Positions 9,990 to 21,235 of a stretch of 64,000 nt of DNA are shown piece by piece. The notes beneath the pieces are model-generated. The model saw nothing but the letters and a program-made list of their open reading frames with translations. It did no database searches and had not been told where the DNA came from. The position numbers and the translations under genes are program-made. Each line of letters begins with the position of its first letter. The stretch's first letter is position 1. Source of the stretch: Pseudeuparius sepicola (Eukaryota > Arthropoda > Insecta > Coleoptera > Anthribidae); assembly GCA_963920635.1 (NCBI GenBank), contig OY987305.1:28261495-28325494 (forward strand). The letters run 5' to 3'.

Positions 9990-12900
9990 CTATCCTATTT
10001 GCATTTGTGAATAATGGCCCCATGGGAGTGTTTCATAACTTGCTGGTAAAATATATCGTTTGTTATCGTGAGGGCTTAGAGCGATTTTTTCTTGTATAAC
10101 CGAGTATACGTTATGCTTCTCTGATTTGATTAAATTTTGATTTACAGATTTTTCAATATTTTCCTCTAGACATTGAACATAGTCCTCAAAATTTATTTTT
10201 CTCTTAATAACCCCCTTCTTAATGCCCTTTATCTTTTTAGTAATTCCCCCTTCTTTCATAATTTCTTGGATTTCATCCTGTGTAAAACCATCTTTCTCCA
10301 ACTTCAACTTCTGATTTTGCTCATCTCCTTTTGTTCTTAAAATTTTCAGCGTGTACATTTTTGATCGCAGCCCCACAAAATCAGTCATAATACGCCCATT
10401 GTTTTCTTCTTTCATCATCCCTAATACCTTTTTGTTGACAAGTGGCATGCAGTAATTATTTTCTTGAGGGAAGTCACTGGTATCAAAATACTTATGACAA
10501 TCTCTTCGTATTATCTCACAAATATCTTTGTTTCGAATTTCGTATATTAATGAATCTGTGTCTCTATATAAAATAGTGCAATTATTTCTAAATTCCGGCT
10601 GCATGTATCCATAGTGAAAATCAAAGATAGTAGTTTTAGCTAAATCCAAAATTGCCATTCCTACGTATATCGGTTTGTTAAGATATACTTCCAATTTATT
10701 TAGTTCAATTATTACGAGGTTTTCTTCAAGAATAGTTGCCGTTTTAAATTGCGGTTTTGCTATAAACGCCTCCGCACCATATCGTCCCTCCCACTTATTG
10801 AGCAGCTTTATCACAGAATGTTTCCGAACGTTTTCCATTGTTTTTCCAAAGACAGCGTTGTTTAGTAGTTTGAAAAGATCTTTTTCAAATGCATTGGTGG
10901 CTTGGGCACGGAGTCTGCTGTTGAGATCTATGTAGCTTTTTAACCACGGTGACTGTTTAAACTTTAAAACTCTGTGAATCTTTTTCAACACCAAACCGTG
11001 ATTCAGGGCCTGTTTAAGCGCTCTGTAATGTATCACGTATTTTTCTTTGGTATAAAGTGTAGCCATTAGTTTCGTCTCTGTTTTATTCCCTTGCCTCCGG
11101 TGTTCTGGACAGAAAGGTAGATCTTTGTGTTTATCGTGAAGGGCCTCGGGATACTCTAGATCAACTTCTAGGAAATACTCCGTGCCAGAATTGTCCGCCA
11201 ATTTTCCCATATTCAATACCTGAATCTCCCTATCATCTAACCATCTAAATCCACCTAAAGGAAGAGCCTGCGACATAGCCCACCCATATTGATTGTTAAC
11301 ATCAAAGTAACTTAAATATGTTGCAGGTTTCTGTGGGTCATAGTTAGGCATATATTTATTATTAGCAGTGGCGCGTCGTTTAGAGCATTGGCTGAGGCCC
11401 CCTCGTATTCCTTTCTCAATAAACATTACTTGAGCGATATCTGTAAGCAACTCCAACTCCACTTTTGTGTACTTTAACATCGAATCCCAAGTGTACCCAG
11501 GCAATGTGTAGTAGTGAGCGGGATCTAGTTTATGAGTTCTCATACAGCTAGCTCTAAATGCTTCGAATACATCAGCTAGAAGTAATATGTCAGTTTTTAG
11601 ATATAGGTTGGCATAATCCTTTAAAGTCTTGCACTCAAATTCGTTCCACACTTTCTGTGCATGGACATACTCTTTTTGATATATCGATCTCTCCTCAAGT
11701 TTGTTATAAAAACAGTCTTTGGAAGGCAGTTGAGTGCAGTCTAATTTCTCCATACAATCCATAAAATCGTATGGGAATACACCTTTTCGTGTTAGAAGTT
11801 TAAAACGTGATTCGGGGAGTTCAGGAAAATTACTTCTGAGGATTGGGTACTCGGAAAGATTTGAGGCTAAAGAATCTAATCCTGCAGACATAAAACGGAA
11901 ACTATCGATAAATCGAAATTTCACTAGATTTTCAGGAATATGTTTGGTGAACGATATATATTTTTCTTTATTTTTAGGAAGCAACTCTACACGCCCCTCA
12001 ATATCCTTGGCTATGCTCTTAATCACAAAATGAGCATCGTAACCTGATAGATTGTGGAAGACTATTGGTACAACGTGAGTGTCTTGGTAATTTATATTAC
12101 AATCTTCGTGAGCAGCGCCTCGGAACTTCCCCGTTAGATGGCAATGATCTCTGACTTTCTTCTGTTTTGGTGTGAAGGGTTTTTCGCACATGTGACACAT
12201 TGTCGAAAGATTAAAACCCATTTTTTGCACCGCTGTTAACCTGTCCATCGGTATAGGGCACAGAAAAACTGTCTCTATATCCTCAGCCACTCCTCTCAGT
12301 TCTTTAGAAAACCAATCCATGCAATCCAGCCCAGTGTACGACTTGTAGAACGACAAGCTGTCATCGTAACTGCATTTGACATAGTAACCAACGCTGCAAG
12401 GTACGTGTTCTTGGTATTTATTATTATCATCTGTTGCTTTAAGGAGGCTTTCTATTTCTGCGTAAATTATGAAGGGAACCTTCTCTTTATTTTTGTAATT
12501 AGTAAATTTAAGGAGTTTACGATCTTTGCTTGGCATCCTAACTTTGCAGTCATTCATGTTTTTGCAGTCTTCGTAATGCGATGTTAGTTTTTCCTTCGAA
12601 TAAAAGTAGTGAAGACAGCGATCGCAGAAGAATTTTTTATTAACGTGTTTGCTGAGCTGAGATGAAACGAGGCGAGAGAGGTCTTTAATCCAACAAAAAT
12701 GATACCGAATAGGTGTGCTATTATTACTTCCTTCTTCATTATCCTCATCATAATAAACATTCTGTACCATTAGAAGATTAACATGTTTGTCTACTTTATT
12801 TTTAGTGATGTAAATAGGCAAGGTGTGGAGCTTGTTTCGTTGCTTTCGCAGAATATAAACGTTTACAGATATGTTGTTCAGTTTTTCGAATTTTGGGATC

Positions 12901-13781
12901 TGTTTAATCGTCATTGGAAAACGTATCCCATCCAAATTCAAAATAGACGATGGGTGGGGGTACTTGGTTATACGGTGGGGATTTCTTTCAACTGGATACA
13001 GAGCGGAAGTCACGGCCCAAACAAAGCAGAGGTCATCCACATTCTTTACGTTGACACACGCCTGTTTCGCTTTGATTGATTCAGGCAGCTCTATGTATGA
13101 CGATCCTAGCAGGGGAGTAAACTTATTTATATTTACCCCCAAGTTCACAATAGCTTTCAGTGCCCAACCAGATTCCCTTTCCTGTAATTCTTCAAGCTGC
13201 ATCAAAATTGGCTTTGTTATATGTTGTTTGAACCATTGATTTAAGTCGGTATCTCGGTAGACCGGAGCGTTGGGTGTCGTAAAATATTTCATCTCCTCAA
13301 TAACCCTGTCGGCCTTCTCCAGCACAAATAGTCCACCGAACACTGCATTTATTTTGATTGCTTCATCATTTTTTAAGGCGTTCGCAACACGACGCTTGAA
13401 TAAAGCGTTGTGGAATTCGCCGGGGTCCTTGTGCTTAAGATTAGAGATGACTCCAGTGCGAATGCGGCAGGCAAATGCTGACTCCAGATCGCCCCAACTC
13501 ACACGATTTTTTGCCGTTTCTTTACTAGATGTTCCAGCTACTCGTTTAATTTCTTGTTTAATTTGGGTTCGCAGTGTTTTCACGTTTGCCAATGTTGTTA
13601 TAAGTTTCTGCTTCTCTCCAACGGTCTTTGCCGATTTTAGTTGGTGCTTAATATGGCGAACTGCCTTGGTACATTGACGCAGGCCATCTTGCACCGTTTC
13701 ACCACTATATGATGATTGAAGTAGGCTCAATATACTAGTTATCTTTAAGTATAAGGCCTTTAGTATAGCTGACGCAGGCAT
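9990..13781 (-). CDS. Protein-primed-type family-B DNA polymerase (Polinton PolB)
   Basis: Uninterrupted 1263-residue frame, in the size range of Polinton polymerases, with a complete set of family-B motifs. Exonuclease: ExoI YAEIES (440-445, where D-x-E is usual), ExoII HNLSGYD (576-582), ExoIII YLKTD (727-731). Polymerase: motif A YFDVNNQYG (825-833), motif B KLLNNAVFGK (971-980), motif C YRDTDS (1072-1077), then KMY (1141-1143). Before the exonuclease are a basic helical region (1-100), a C-F-V-W segment (252-255) and a C2H2-like finger (C386, C389, H402, C406). Between ExoI and ExoII is a zinc module C529/C532...DHCH...C561 resembling endonuclease VII-type HNH folds. It would copy the element, probably from a protein primer at the TIR ends. 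The ATG lies within 20 bp of the satellite array. Intactness suggests recent activity. Confidence 0.93.
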   Translation of the reverse strand: MPASAILKALYLKITSILSLLQSSYSGETVQDGLRQCTKAVRHIKHQLKSAKTVGEKQKLITTLANVKTLRTQIKQEIKRVAGTSSKETAKNRVSWGDLESAFACRIRTGVISNLKHKDPGEFHNALFKRRVANALKNDEAIKINAVFGGLFVLEKADRVIEEMKYFTTPNAPVYRDTDLNQWFKQHITKPILMQLEELQERESGWALKAIVNLGVNINKFTPLLGSSYIELPESIKAKQACVNVKNVDDLCFVWAVTSALYPVERNPHRITKYPHPSSILNLDGIRFPMTIKQIPKFEKLNNISVNVYILRKQRNKLHTLPIYITKNKVDKHVNLLMVQNVYYDEDNEEGSNNSTPIRYHFCWIKDLSRLVSSQLSKHVNKKFFCDRCLHYFYSKEKLTSHYEDCKNMNDCKVRMPSKDRKLLKFTNYKNKEKVPFIIYAEIESLLKATDDNNKYQEHVPCSVGYYVKCSYDDSLSFYKSYTGLDCMDWFSKELRGVAEDIETVFLCPIPMDRLTAVQKMGFNLSTMCHMCEKPFTPKQKKVRDHCHLTGKFRGAAHEDCNINYQDTHVVPIVFHNLSGYDAHFVIKSIAKDIEGRVELLPKNKEKYISFTKHIPENLVKFRFIDSFRFMSAGLDSLASNLSEYPILRSNFPELPESRFKLLTRKGVFPYDFMDCMEKLDCTQLPSKDCFYNKLEERSIYQKEYVHAQKVWNEFECKTLKDYANLYLKTDILLLADVFEAFRASCMRTHKLDPAHYYTLPGYTWDSMLKYTKVELELLTDIAQVMFIEKGIRGGLSQCSKRRATANNKYMPNYDPQKPATYLSYFDVNNQYGWAMSQALPLGGFRWLDDREIQVLNMGKLADNSGTEYFLEVDLEYPEALHDKHKDLPFCPEHRRQGNKTETKLMATLYTKEKYVIHYRALKQALNHGLVLKKIHRVLKFKQSPWLKSYIDLNSRLRAQATNAFEKDLFKLLNNAVFGKTMENVRKHSVIKLLNKWEGRYGAEAFIAKPQFKTATILEENLVIIELNKLEVYLNKPIYVGMAILDLAKTTIFDFHYGYMQPEFRNNCTILYRDTDSLIYEIRNKDICEIIRRDCHKYFDTSDFPQENNYCMPLVNKKVLGMMKEENNGRIMTDFVGLRSKMYTLKILRTKGDEQNQKLKLEKDGFTQDEIQEIMKEGGITKKIKGIKKGVIKRKINFEDYVQCLEENIEKSVNQNLIKSEKHNVYSVIQEKIALSPHDNKRYILPASYETLPWGHYSQMQIG

Positions 13782-13792
13782 GATTTAAGTTT

Positions 13793-16700
13793 CGACTTCG
13801 AGATGCTCAACCAGAAAAAGCTTATTTCCGGGAACAGGTCTCGACGAAATTTGTTTTCCGTCCCAATCTGAAAAAACTCACCCTAACTGTCCTTTTTTTT
13901 AATCTTACCAACCAGCGTTGTAGATGTTCTTCTCCTTAGCTTAACCTAGAAAAGAATATTTTTCTAATTTGTGTGCGTAATTTAACCTGGAGAACTGTGT
14001 TCGCTTCCAGGTTAATAGGGGTTACTAGGGTAAATTATTAAATAAACCGTTGGAAAATGTACATAGACTGATTGGCTTACGTTTTAGGAAACCTCTAAGC
14101 AATACACAAGATCGACTTCACCATAGAACATCACCAACACGACTGAAAAAATTGGGAATGAACACCCCCTAGTCGCACCCTAGGAGACTCTTAACCAATC
14201 AGAACAAAGCTTATTTTCTAGGGCCGAAAAGGTTCCCCAAAAGACTAAATTTGTGTGTTTTCCGTAAGACTCAATGCTAATTTGCAATTTTTTACAAATA
14301 TTGGAAACTTAATGACGTCAGAAAAAATTGAACTGCCACTGTTTGCTCACGTTTTTACGACGTTTTCACGACTGAAAAGGTTGGGGATGAACACCCACTT
14401 TTATAGTCTCACCCTAGGAGACGATCGACCAGTCAGAACAAAGCTTATTTTTTAGGGCTGAAAAGGCCCCTCAATAAGACGAAATTTGTGTGTGTTTTCC
14501 GTAAGACTCAATGCTAATTTGCAATGTTTACAAATATTGGTAACTTAATGACGTCAGAAAAAATTGAACTGCCACTTTCTGCTCACGTTTAGGAAATGCG
14601 TTGTCCAATTCACGAAGTCGACTTCTCCTTAGAACATCACCAACACGACTGAAAAAATTGGGGATAAACACCCCCTTTTATAGTCTCACCCCAGGAGCCG
14701 CTCGACAAATCAGAACAAAGCTTATTTTCTAGGGCTGAAAAGGCCCCCCAATAAGACTAAATTTGTGTGTGTTTTCCGTAAGACTCAATGCTAATTTGCA
14801 ATTTTTACAAATATTGGTAACTTAATGATGTCAGAAAAAATTTAACTGCCACTTTTTGCTCACGTTTTGGAAAAGGCGTTGTCCACACAAAGTCGACTTC
14901 ACCTTAGAACATCACCAACACGACTGAAAAAATTGGTTGATCGTCTCACCCTACGAGACGATCAACCAATCAGAACAAAGCTTATTTTCTAGGGCTGAAA
15001 AGGCCCCTCGATAAGACGAAATTTGTGTGTGTTTCCCGTAAGACTCAATGCTAATTTACAATTTTTATAAATATTGGAGACTTAATGACGTCAGAAAAAA
15101 TTGAACTGCCACTTTTTGCTCACGTTTTGGGAAAGGCGTTGTCCACACAAAGTCGACTTCACCTTAGAACATCACCAACACGACTGAAAAAATTGTGGAT
15201 GAACACCCCCTAGTCACCCTTTGAGATGCTCAACCAATCAGAAAAAAGCTTATTTTCTAGGTTGAAAAGGCCCCCCAATGAGACTAAATTTGTGTTTGTT
15301 TTCCGTAAGACTCTATGCTAATTTGCAATTTTTACAAGAACACGCAATGACAGATAAAAAAAATCAAACAACCACTGTTTGCTAACCGTAGTAGGAAATT
15401 CGTTAATTCACAAAAGTCGATTTCACCTTACATAAGACCAACACGACTGAAAAAATTGGGGATGAACACCCCCTAGTCACCCTTTGAACGCTCAACCAAT
15501 CAGAAAAAAGCTTATTTTCTAGGGTGAAAAGGCCCCCCAATGAGACTAAATTGGTGTTTGTTTTCCGTAAGACTCAATGCTAATTTGCAATTTTTACAAG
15601 AACACGCAATGACAGATAAAAAAATCAAACAACCACTGTTTGCTAACCGTAGTAGGAAATTCGTTAATTCATAAAAGTCGATTTCATCTTACACAAGACC
15701 AACACGAATGAAAAAAAAATGGGGATGAACACCCACTAGTCACCTTTGACACGCTCAATCAATCAGAAAAAAGCTTATTTTCTAGGGTGAAAAGGCCCCC
15801 CAATGAGACTAAATTTGTGTTTGTTTTCCGTAAGACTCAATGCCAATTTGCAATTTTTACAAGAACACGCAATGACAGATAAAAAAATCAAACAACCACT
15901 GTTTGCTAACCGTAGTAGGAAATTCGTTAATTCACAAAAGTCGATTTCACCTTACATAAGACCAACACGACTGAAAAAATTGGGGATGAACACCCCCTAG
16001 TCACCCTTTGAACGCTCAACCAATCAGAAAAAAGCTTATTTTCTAGGGTGAAAAGGCCCCCCAATGAGACTAAATTGGTGTTTGTTTTCCGTAAGACTCA
16101 ATGCTAATTTGCAATTTTTACAAGAACACGCAATGACGGATAAAAAAAATCAAACAACCACTGTTTGCTAACCGTAGTAGGAAATTCGTTAATTCATAAA
16201 AGTCGATTTCATCTTACACAAGACCAACACGAATGAAAAAAAAATGGGGATGAACACCCCCTAGTCACCTTTGACACGCTCAATCAATCAGAAAAAAGCT
16301 TATTTTCTAGGGTGAAAAGGCCCCCCAATGAGACTAAATTTGTGTTTGTTTTCCGTAAGACTCAATGCTAATTTGCAATTTTTACAAGAACACGCAATGA
16401 CAGATAAAAAAATCAAACAACCACTGTTTGCTAACCGTAGTAGGAAATTCGTTAATTCACAAAAGTCGATTTCACCTTACACAAGACCAACACGACTGAA
16501 AAAATTGTGGATGAACACCCCCTAGTCACCCTTTGAGACGCTGAACCAATCAGAAAAAAGCTTATTTTCTAGGGTGAAAAGGCCCCCCAATGAGACTAAA
16601 TTGGTGTTTGTTTTCCGTAAGACTCAATGCTAATTTGCAATTTTTACAAGAACACGCAATGACAGATAAAAAAAATCAAACAACCACTGTTTGCTAACCG

Positions 16701-17190
16701 TAGTAGGAAATTCGTTATTTCACAAAAGTCGATTTCACCTTACACAAGACCAACACGACTGAAAAAATTGGGGATGAACACCCCCTAGTCACCCTTTGAG
16801 ACGCTCAACCAATCAGAAAAAAGCTTATTTTCTAGGGTGAAAAGGCCCCCCAATAAGACGAAATTTGTGTGTGTTTTCCGTAAGACTCAATGCTAATTTG
16901 CAATTTTACAAGAACGCGCAATGACGGATAAAAAAAATCAAACAACCACTGTTTGCTAACCGTAGTAGGAAATTCGTTAATTCACAAAAGTCGATTTCAC
17001 CTTACACAAGACCAACACGACTGAAAAAAAAAAATGGGGATGAACACCCCCCAGTCACCCTTTGAGATGTTCAACCAACCAGAATAATGCTTATTTTCTA
17101 GGGTGAAAAGGCCCCCCAATAAGACTAAATTTGTGTGTGTTTTCCGTAAGACTAGATGCTAATTTGCAATTTTTTTACAAATATTGGAAA
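13793..17190. repeat. 262-bp satellite array inside the Polinton
   Basis: About 12-13 head-to-tail units of close to 262 bp. Anchors such as AAGCTTATTTTCTAGGG recur near 14204, 14442, 14716, 14978, 15247, 15509, 15771, 16033, 16296, 16558, 16823 and 17085. From about 15.54 to 16.6 kb alternate units match better, giving a 525-bp higher-order period. Units carry CCAATCAGA, and the units nearest polB also carry TGACGTCA. The first partial unit starts within about 15 bp upstream of the polB ATG, so the polB promoter must lie in the array. Sixty-five-codon frames inside the units are repeat artefacts. Confidence 0.92.
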
Positions 17191-17940
17191 TATCTAAAAA
17201 TACAGCTGCAAAATCATTGGCCATAAAAATAATTTAAAATGTCTTGTTTTCAACTACTACAGTTTTCTTTCTATACTACTTGAACGAATGCTATCCCAGT
17301 TATATCAGGAAAGTTGATCCTAACCGCTAATGGTAATTAAGTAATACACTCCTGCCCGACAGCTGCTTCTGGGGTACTCTTCGTTTGAAGTATTGTGATT
17401 GTGATTATTGTAACAGAAATGTAAAAAAAAGTTCAAAAAAACATTAAATTAGTTTTTAGGTCCTAGCTGCTAATGGTAATGCATACAAAATATTAGTAAT
17501 TTTCACCCCTCCCTGAGAGAGACAAGAATTTGGTTGTTTCTGGGGTACTCTCATCTTACACAACACCAACACGACTGAAAAAATTGGGGATGAACACCCC
17601 CTAGTCACACCTGAGACGCTTAACCAATCAGAAAAAAGCTTATTTTTGAGAATATTATTATTATTGTACCAGAAATGTAAAAAAGTTCAAAAAAAAACAT
17701 TAAAATAGTTTTAGGTCCTAGCTGCTAATGGTAATGCATACAAAATATTAGTAATTTTCACCCCTCCCTGACCGAAGATTTTGTTTGCTTCTCGGCTACT
17801 GTTAATCAATAAATTTTAGAATCGACAACACCTCATTAAAAGAAAAACTTTTATTCGTTTCTCAGAAATGTGTCAAAGTACCCATTTTGTGTTTAAAATT
17901 ATGGTTTCATTATGGAAGTTCAAAATTATTGAGTTTTTAC
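17191..17940. repeat. Degenerate satellite end with a about 250-bp local duplication
   Basis: Two copies of a segment ending TGCATACAAAATATTAGTAA (about 17411-17520 and 17660-17780) flank one stray satellite fragment near 17550-17645. This looks like the decaying edge of the array. Confidence 0.65.
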
Positions 17941-19451
17941 TAATAGTAGGGGAGTCTACGATGCTAAATGGGGATTTACTCGAGCATCGTGGGGACCTAT
18001 TGGATTTTGAAGATTAGATGGTAGAAAGAAAAAAGGTTATATGATACCCTTCCACCGGTGGGGGGAGCGTCTACAGGCTTTCAAAAATGTAAAAAAAATA
18101 GTCACATGGAGATACTCGAGGGCGTCAGATATATTGATAGTGTATATGCCCCACGTGTCTCCGATGACGTATAGGTATGTTAATCTACCGGTTTGCATGG
18201 TGGGGGCGGTCGCACGGAAGGGTTAAAAATGGGAAGAAAAAATATACTCGAGCGCGTCAGATATTCAAAAGGGACGTTAAGTGAACCCGAAAGAAGCTCC
18301 CATTCAATAGACTGACGATTCGGATGTGACGCTAACTCGTGGCGGCTTTAAAAAATGTAAAAAAATCGCCATTTTGAAATACTCGAGCGCGTCAGATTTT
18401 CATACGGTTCAGCTTGATGTCCTGGTCGTGCTGATCCATAATCTGACGATTATTTTGAGGGATGTTCTTATTCTGACTGAAAAAAAAATGTTTTCATGAT
18501 TTTTTTAATACAAATTTAGTTTCTTGGTCGTTTTTTTAATATTTGCGTGTTCTAAAAAAAATATGTTCTTAATAATTTATTTTCTATATTACAGGGTGTT
18601 GAACGTGAACTTTTCAAATATTGTATTACCTATATTTCTTAAACTAATCAAAATTTGACAAAATGTCTAAAATAAAACTTATAGATAAAAAGCAGGTCTA
18701 TCCAAATATCAAATAAAAAATGTACGTTCGTTACAAAAAAAAATCGAAGGGCGCCGCGACGCAGAGCGTCGTTTGTCAAATATTCTCAATTTTATCTTAA
18801 TTTAGTCTTCGTTTGGTCCCAATTAAGACCCCGGAAGCAGATATATTTTTTCTCTTTTCGTTTTCCCACAACAGGCCAGGGACATCGAGTTTGAATAACC
18901 CTGTACATAATAATACCACGAGTGCTGTGATCAGCTGTGATGGCGTGATGGCTGGCGTGTGGGGACGGTGCGAGAGAAAGGGGGAGAGAGGCGTGGAGTG
19001 GGGAATACATGCTTCACTGCAGCTAGCTGCACGCACTAAACTTTATCTACGATTTTTGTTACTTCGGCTTGGGGAAATCGACACATTATATTTTTCCCGT
19101 TATCCGTTATTTCCTTCAAAATAAAAAAAATATTCGACCGCGCTCGAGAAAGTCGAGGTAACGTTTTTTTTTTCAAGTTTGTGACCGTCCCACCCCCTTA
19201 CGTCACGCTCAAATCGTCAGATTATTGAAATGCACACTTTTCAGCATGTAATTAACCCATCATGTCTTAATCTGACGCTATCGAGTATATCCACCTATCG
19301 ATTTTTTTACTATTCTAATCGGCTGCCCTACACGCCCGGCCCTGTATAGAGGGCTTAGATATGGTGGAAGTACTCAACAGGATGCAAGGTATGTTAATCT
19401 GTCGCGCTTGAGTAAATCCCAAAATCCCCTATTGGGCTCCCCTACTATATA
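17941..19451. mobile_element. Foldback element nested in the Polinton
   Basis: Outer ends are inverted: ATAGTAGGGGAG and GGGATTTACTCGAGC on the left against ACTCAAGCG-type text and CTCCCCTACTAT on the right. Motifs of the type CTCGAGCGCGTCAGAT recur in both orientations inside (near 18114, 18240, 18380, 19200, 19270, 19400). A smaller segment between TACAGGGTGTT (18592) and AACCCTGTAC (18897) may be a MITE inside it. Open frames near 18.8-19.1 kb overlap on both strands, resemble nothing I know, and I do not call them genes. Confidence 0.6.
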
Positions 19452-20399
19452 AGAAGTTATCACCTATAAAGTTAGAAAAAAATGTTTACTAAAAAACAGT
19501 TATTACAAACTATGTAATTAGGTGAAAAAAGTTTAGTGGAAGTTCTCAATAAGTATTTTTTTACCTTTCCAGGGGACGTTTCAAATATTAAACAATTTTA
19601 AACCACACGAGTGACAAAATCTTCTACATTAATCTGGGTTTCTAAGAAAAAACCTGCCAAATTGGGTTCAAATTTGGCTAGGCCACTTGATGTGTTGAAA
19701 ACAAATCAATCATGAACAAAAAAATCTTCAACCACACAATTTTATTACGTAGATATGTGTGAAAAAACAGTTGTATTGGACATTTTTGAAGGAAAAAAAA
19801 GATGTTCCAGGGCATAAAATAATTTTTCCTTGGGTTTCCTGAAAATTATGTTTTTTTAATTGGATTACCCCTTCGTGTGCGGCGTTTTAGATGGGTTTAC
19901 TTTTGTGAGAAGTTATTTATATATTTTTTGTGGTAAAGCAAGTAGAAAAAGTTCCAAGAAAAACTGAACATTTCAAAAAGTGCAAAAAAAAAACTTCCAT
20001 CCCTCTAGATTGAGAAGCCCTTGGGAAGCTATTTAAACTGTCCTATAATTAGCTACTTGACTTACGAATAAAACTCCAAAACGGTACTCCAAAAACTCAC
20101 ACACAATTCACTTTCACCTCGCAACTCGCCACTTAACAGTCCACGATCCAGCATCCAGCAACGCGCCACGACAACTGGGTATAGAAAAATCTGTTTCTTC
20201 GGGGCTCGGGCTGTAATGCACACATTGCATTTTTTCTTAGACTCCATTGTGTGAACGTACATTCTAGAAGGTCTCCAGACGGTAAATAAGAGTATCGCGT
20301 TTCCAGACAATATTGCGGCGCCGTGCTAGCTTTGAAAAAACATGTTTGTTCACTTTTTGCCTGCTGCGTAACTTACAACTTTTGCTTCTTTTGCAACTA
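19452..20399. other. Unassigned Polinton interior
   Basis: About 950 bp without a recognised gene. A slightly GC-richer patch at 20060-20340 holds an 82-codon minus-strand frame of unknown nature and a TTCTAGAAGGTCTC heat-shock-element-like string. Confidence 0.45.
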
Positions 20400-20860
20400 T
20401 ACAGATTGTAAATGAATAAGTGCGAAAAATTCAAGCGGTGAATGTTAGAGTGATTCTAAGACGAAAAGTTTATATAAACATAGGCCGGTAATGCTTCCTT
20501 TTCAAGATACAGTGTGTCAAACTCTCAAAATCGCTTTTTCGTAAATATCTTAATAATCCTTTAGTCGATTTTGTTGAAATTTGGCAGTGGTATTTATGGT
20601 AGAAAGAGGCTAATTTAGTCCCTACTAGATTAAAATTATTAAGTACAGTGGCGTCCCGAGGGCACCTTAACCAATAATTTTGTAAAAAAAAGTGCGCCAC
20701 TGACTTTTTAAAATTTTTTTTCGCATTCAGCCACTAAAAATGCAACTTTTTTGTCTCTTGAATTATTCTCGTATCTCGCTTCGTTTTTGACTTTTAGTCT
20801 TAGAATCACTCAAAGATTCACCGCTTGAATTTTTTCTCAGTTATTCATTTACACCCTGTA
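20400..20860. mobile_element. MITE with about 65-bp TIRs and TA flanks
   Basis: The left end TACAG(A)TTGTAAATGAATA continues to TGATTCTAAGAC (20400-20462). The right end 20790-20860 is its reverse complement with about 10 percent mismatch and ends CACCCTGTA. Both sides are flanked by TA. No coding content. The Tc1/mariner-type TA preference and the CAGGGTG terminus link it to the other CACCCTGTA elements here. Confidence 0.8.
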
Positions 20861-21235
20861 TATGGGTTGATTAAAAAATATACACAAAATTCCACCTCGG
20901 AAAATTGTATAAAATGTACAATCAAGAACACCTCTAAATCTGTAAAAATGTTTCTAATAAAATATATTAAGTTTAGGGCAGTTATGAAACAAAAACATGG
21001 ACATGTTTTTTTTATTTCAATGAAAATATCCGTTCATAATAAAAAAAATCTAGTTATTATAATTTTTATACGAGCCTGTCTTGTCGTGGTATTTATACAG
21101 GTGAAAATTAAAAGTGATTTTGCTAAAAACCTGATAGACTTCGTTCTAAATTTATATTGGCCGCTGGAGGGTAGGTAAGTCCCTCAGCTTAGAACCTATT
21201 TCTAGTAGCATTTTATGAGAGCTTTATTACCAATA
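20861..21235. other. Unassigned Polinton interior next to right TIR
   Basis: Contains a 117-codon plus-strand frame (20825-21178) that begins inside the MITE TIR and is rich in Lys, Ile and Phe. It has no recognisable family and I treat it as noncoding. Confidence 0.45.

Noticed and set aside
12871..13239. 122-codon plus-strand frame opposite polB, and others in 10.6-13.7 kb
   Set aside because: Antisense shadows of the polymerase gene with no motifs of their own.
15803..16525. Repeated 65-codon frames in the satellite
   Set aside because: They recur only because the 525-bp higher-order unit repeats.
18797..19124. 103-codon plus and 79-codon minus frames
   Set aside because: Mutually overlapping, low-complexity, inside a foldback element.
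13800..21235. Polinton integrase, ATPase or protease
   Set aside because: No frame in this interval shows their motifs (for example HHCC plus DDE, or Walker A); the longest frames are AT-rich and unrecognised.
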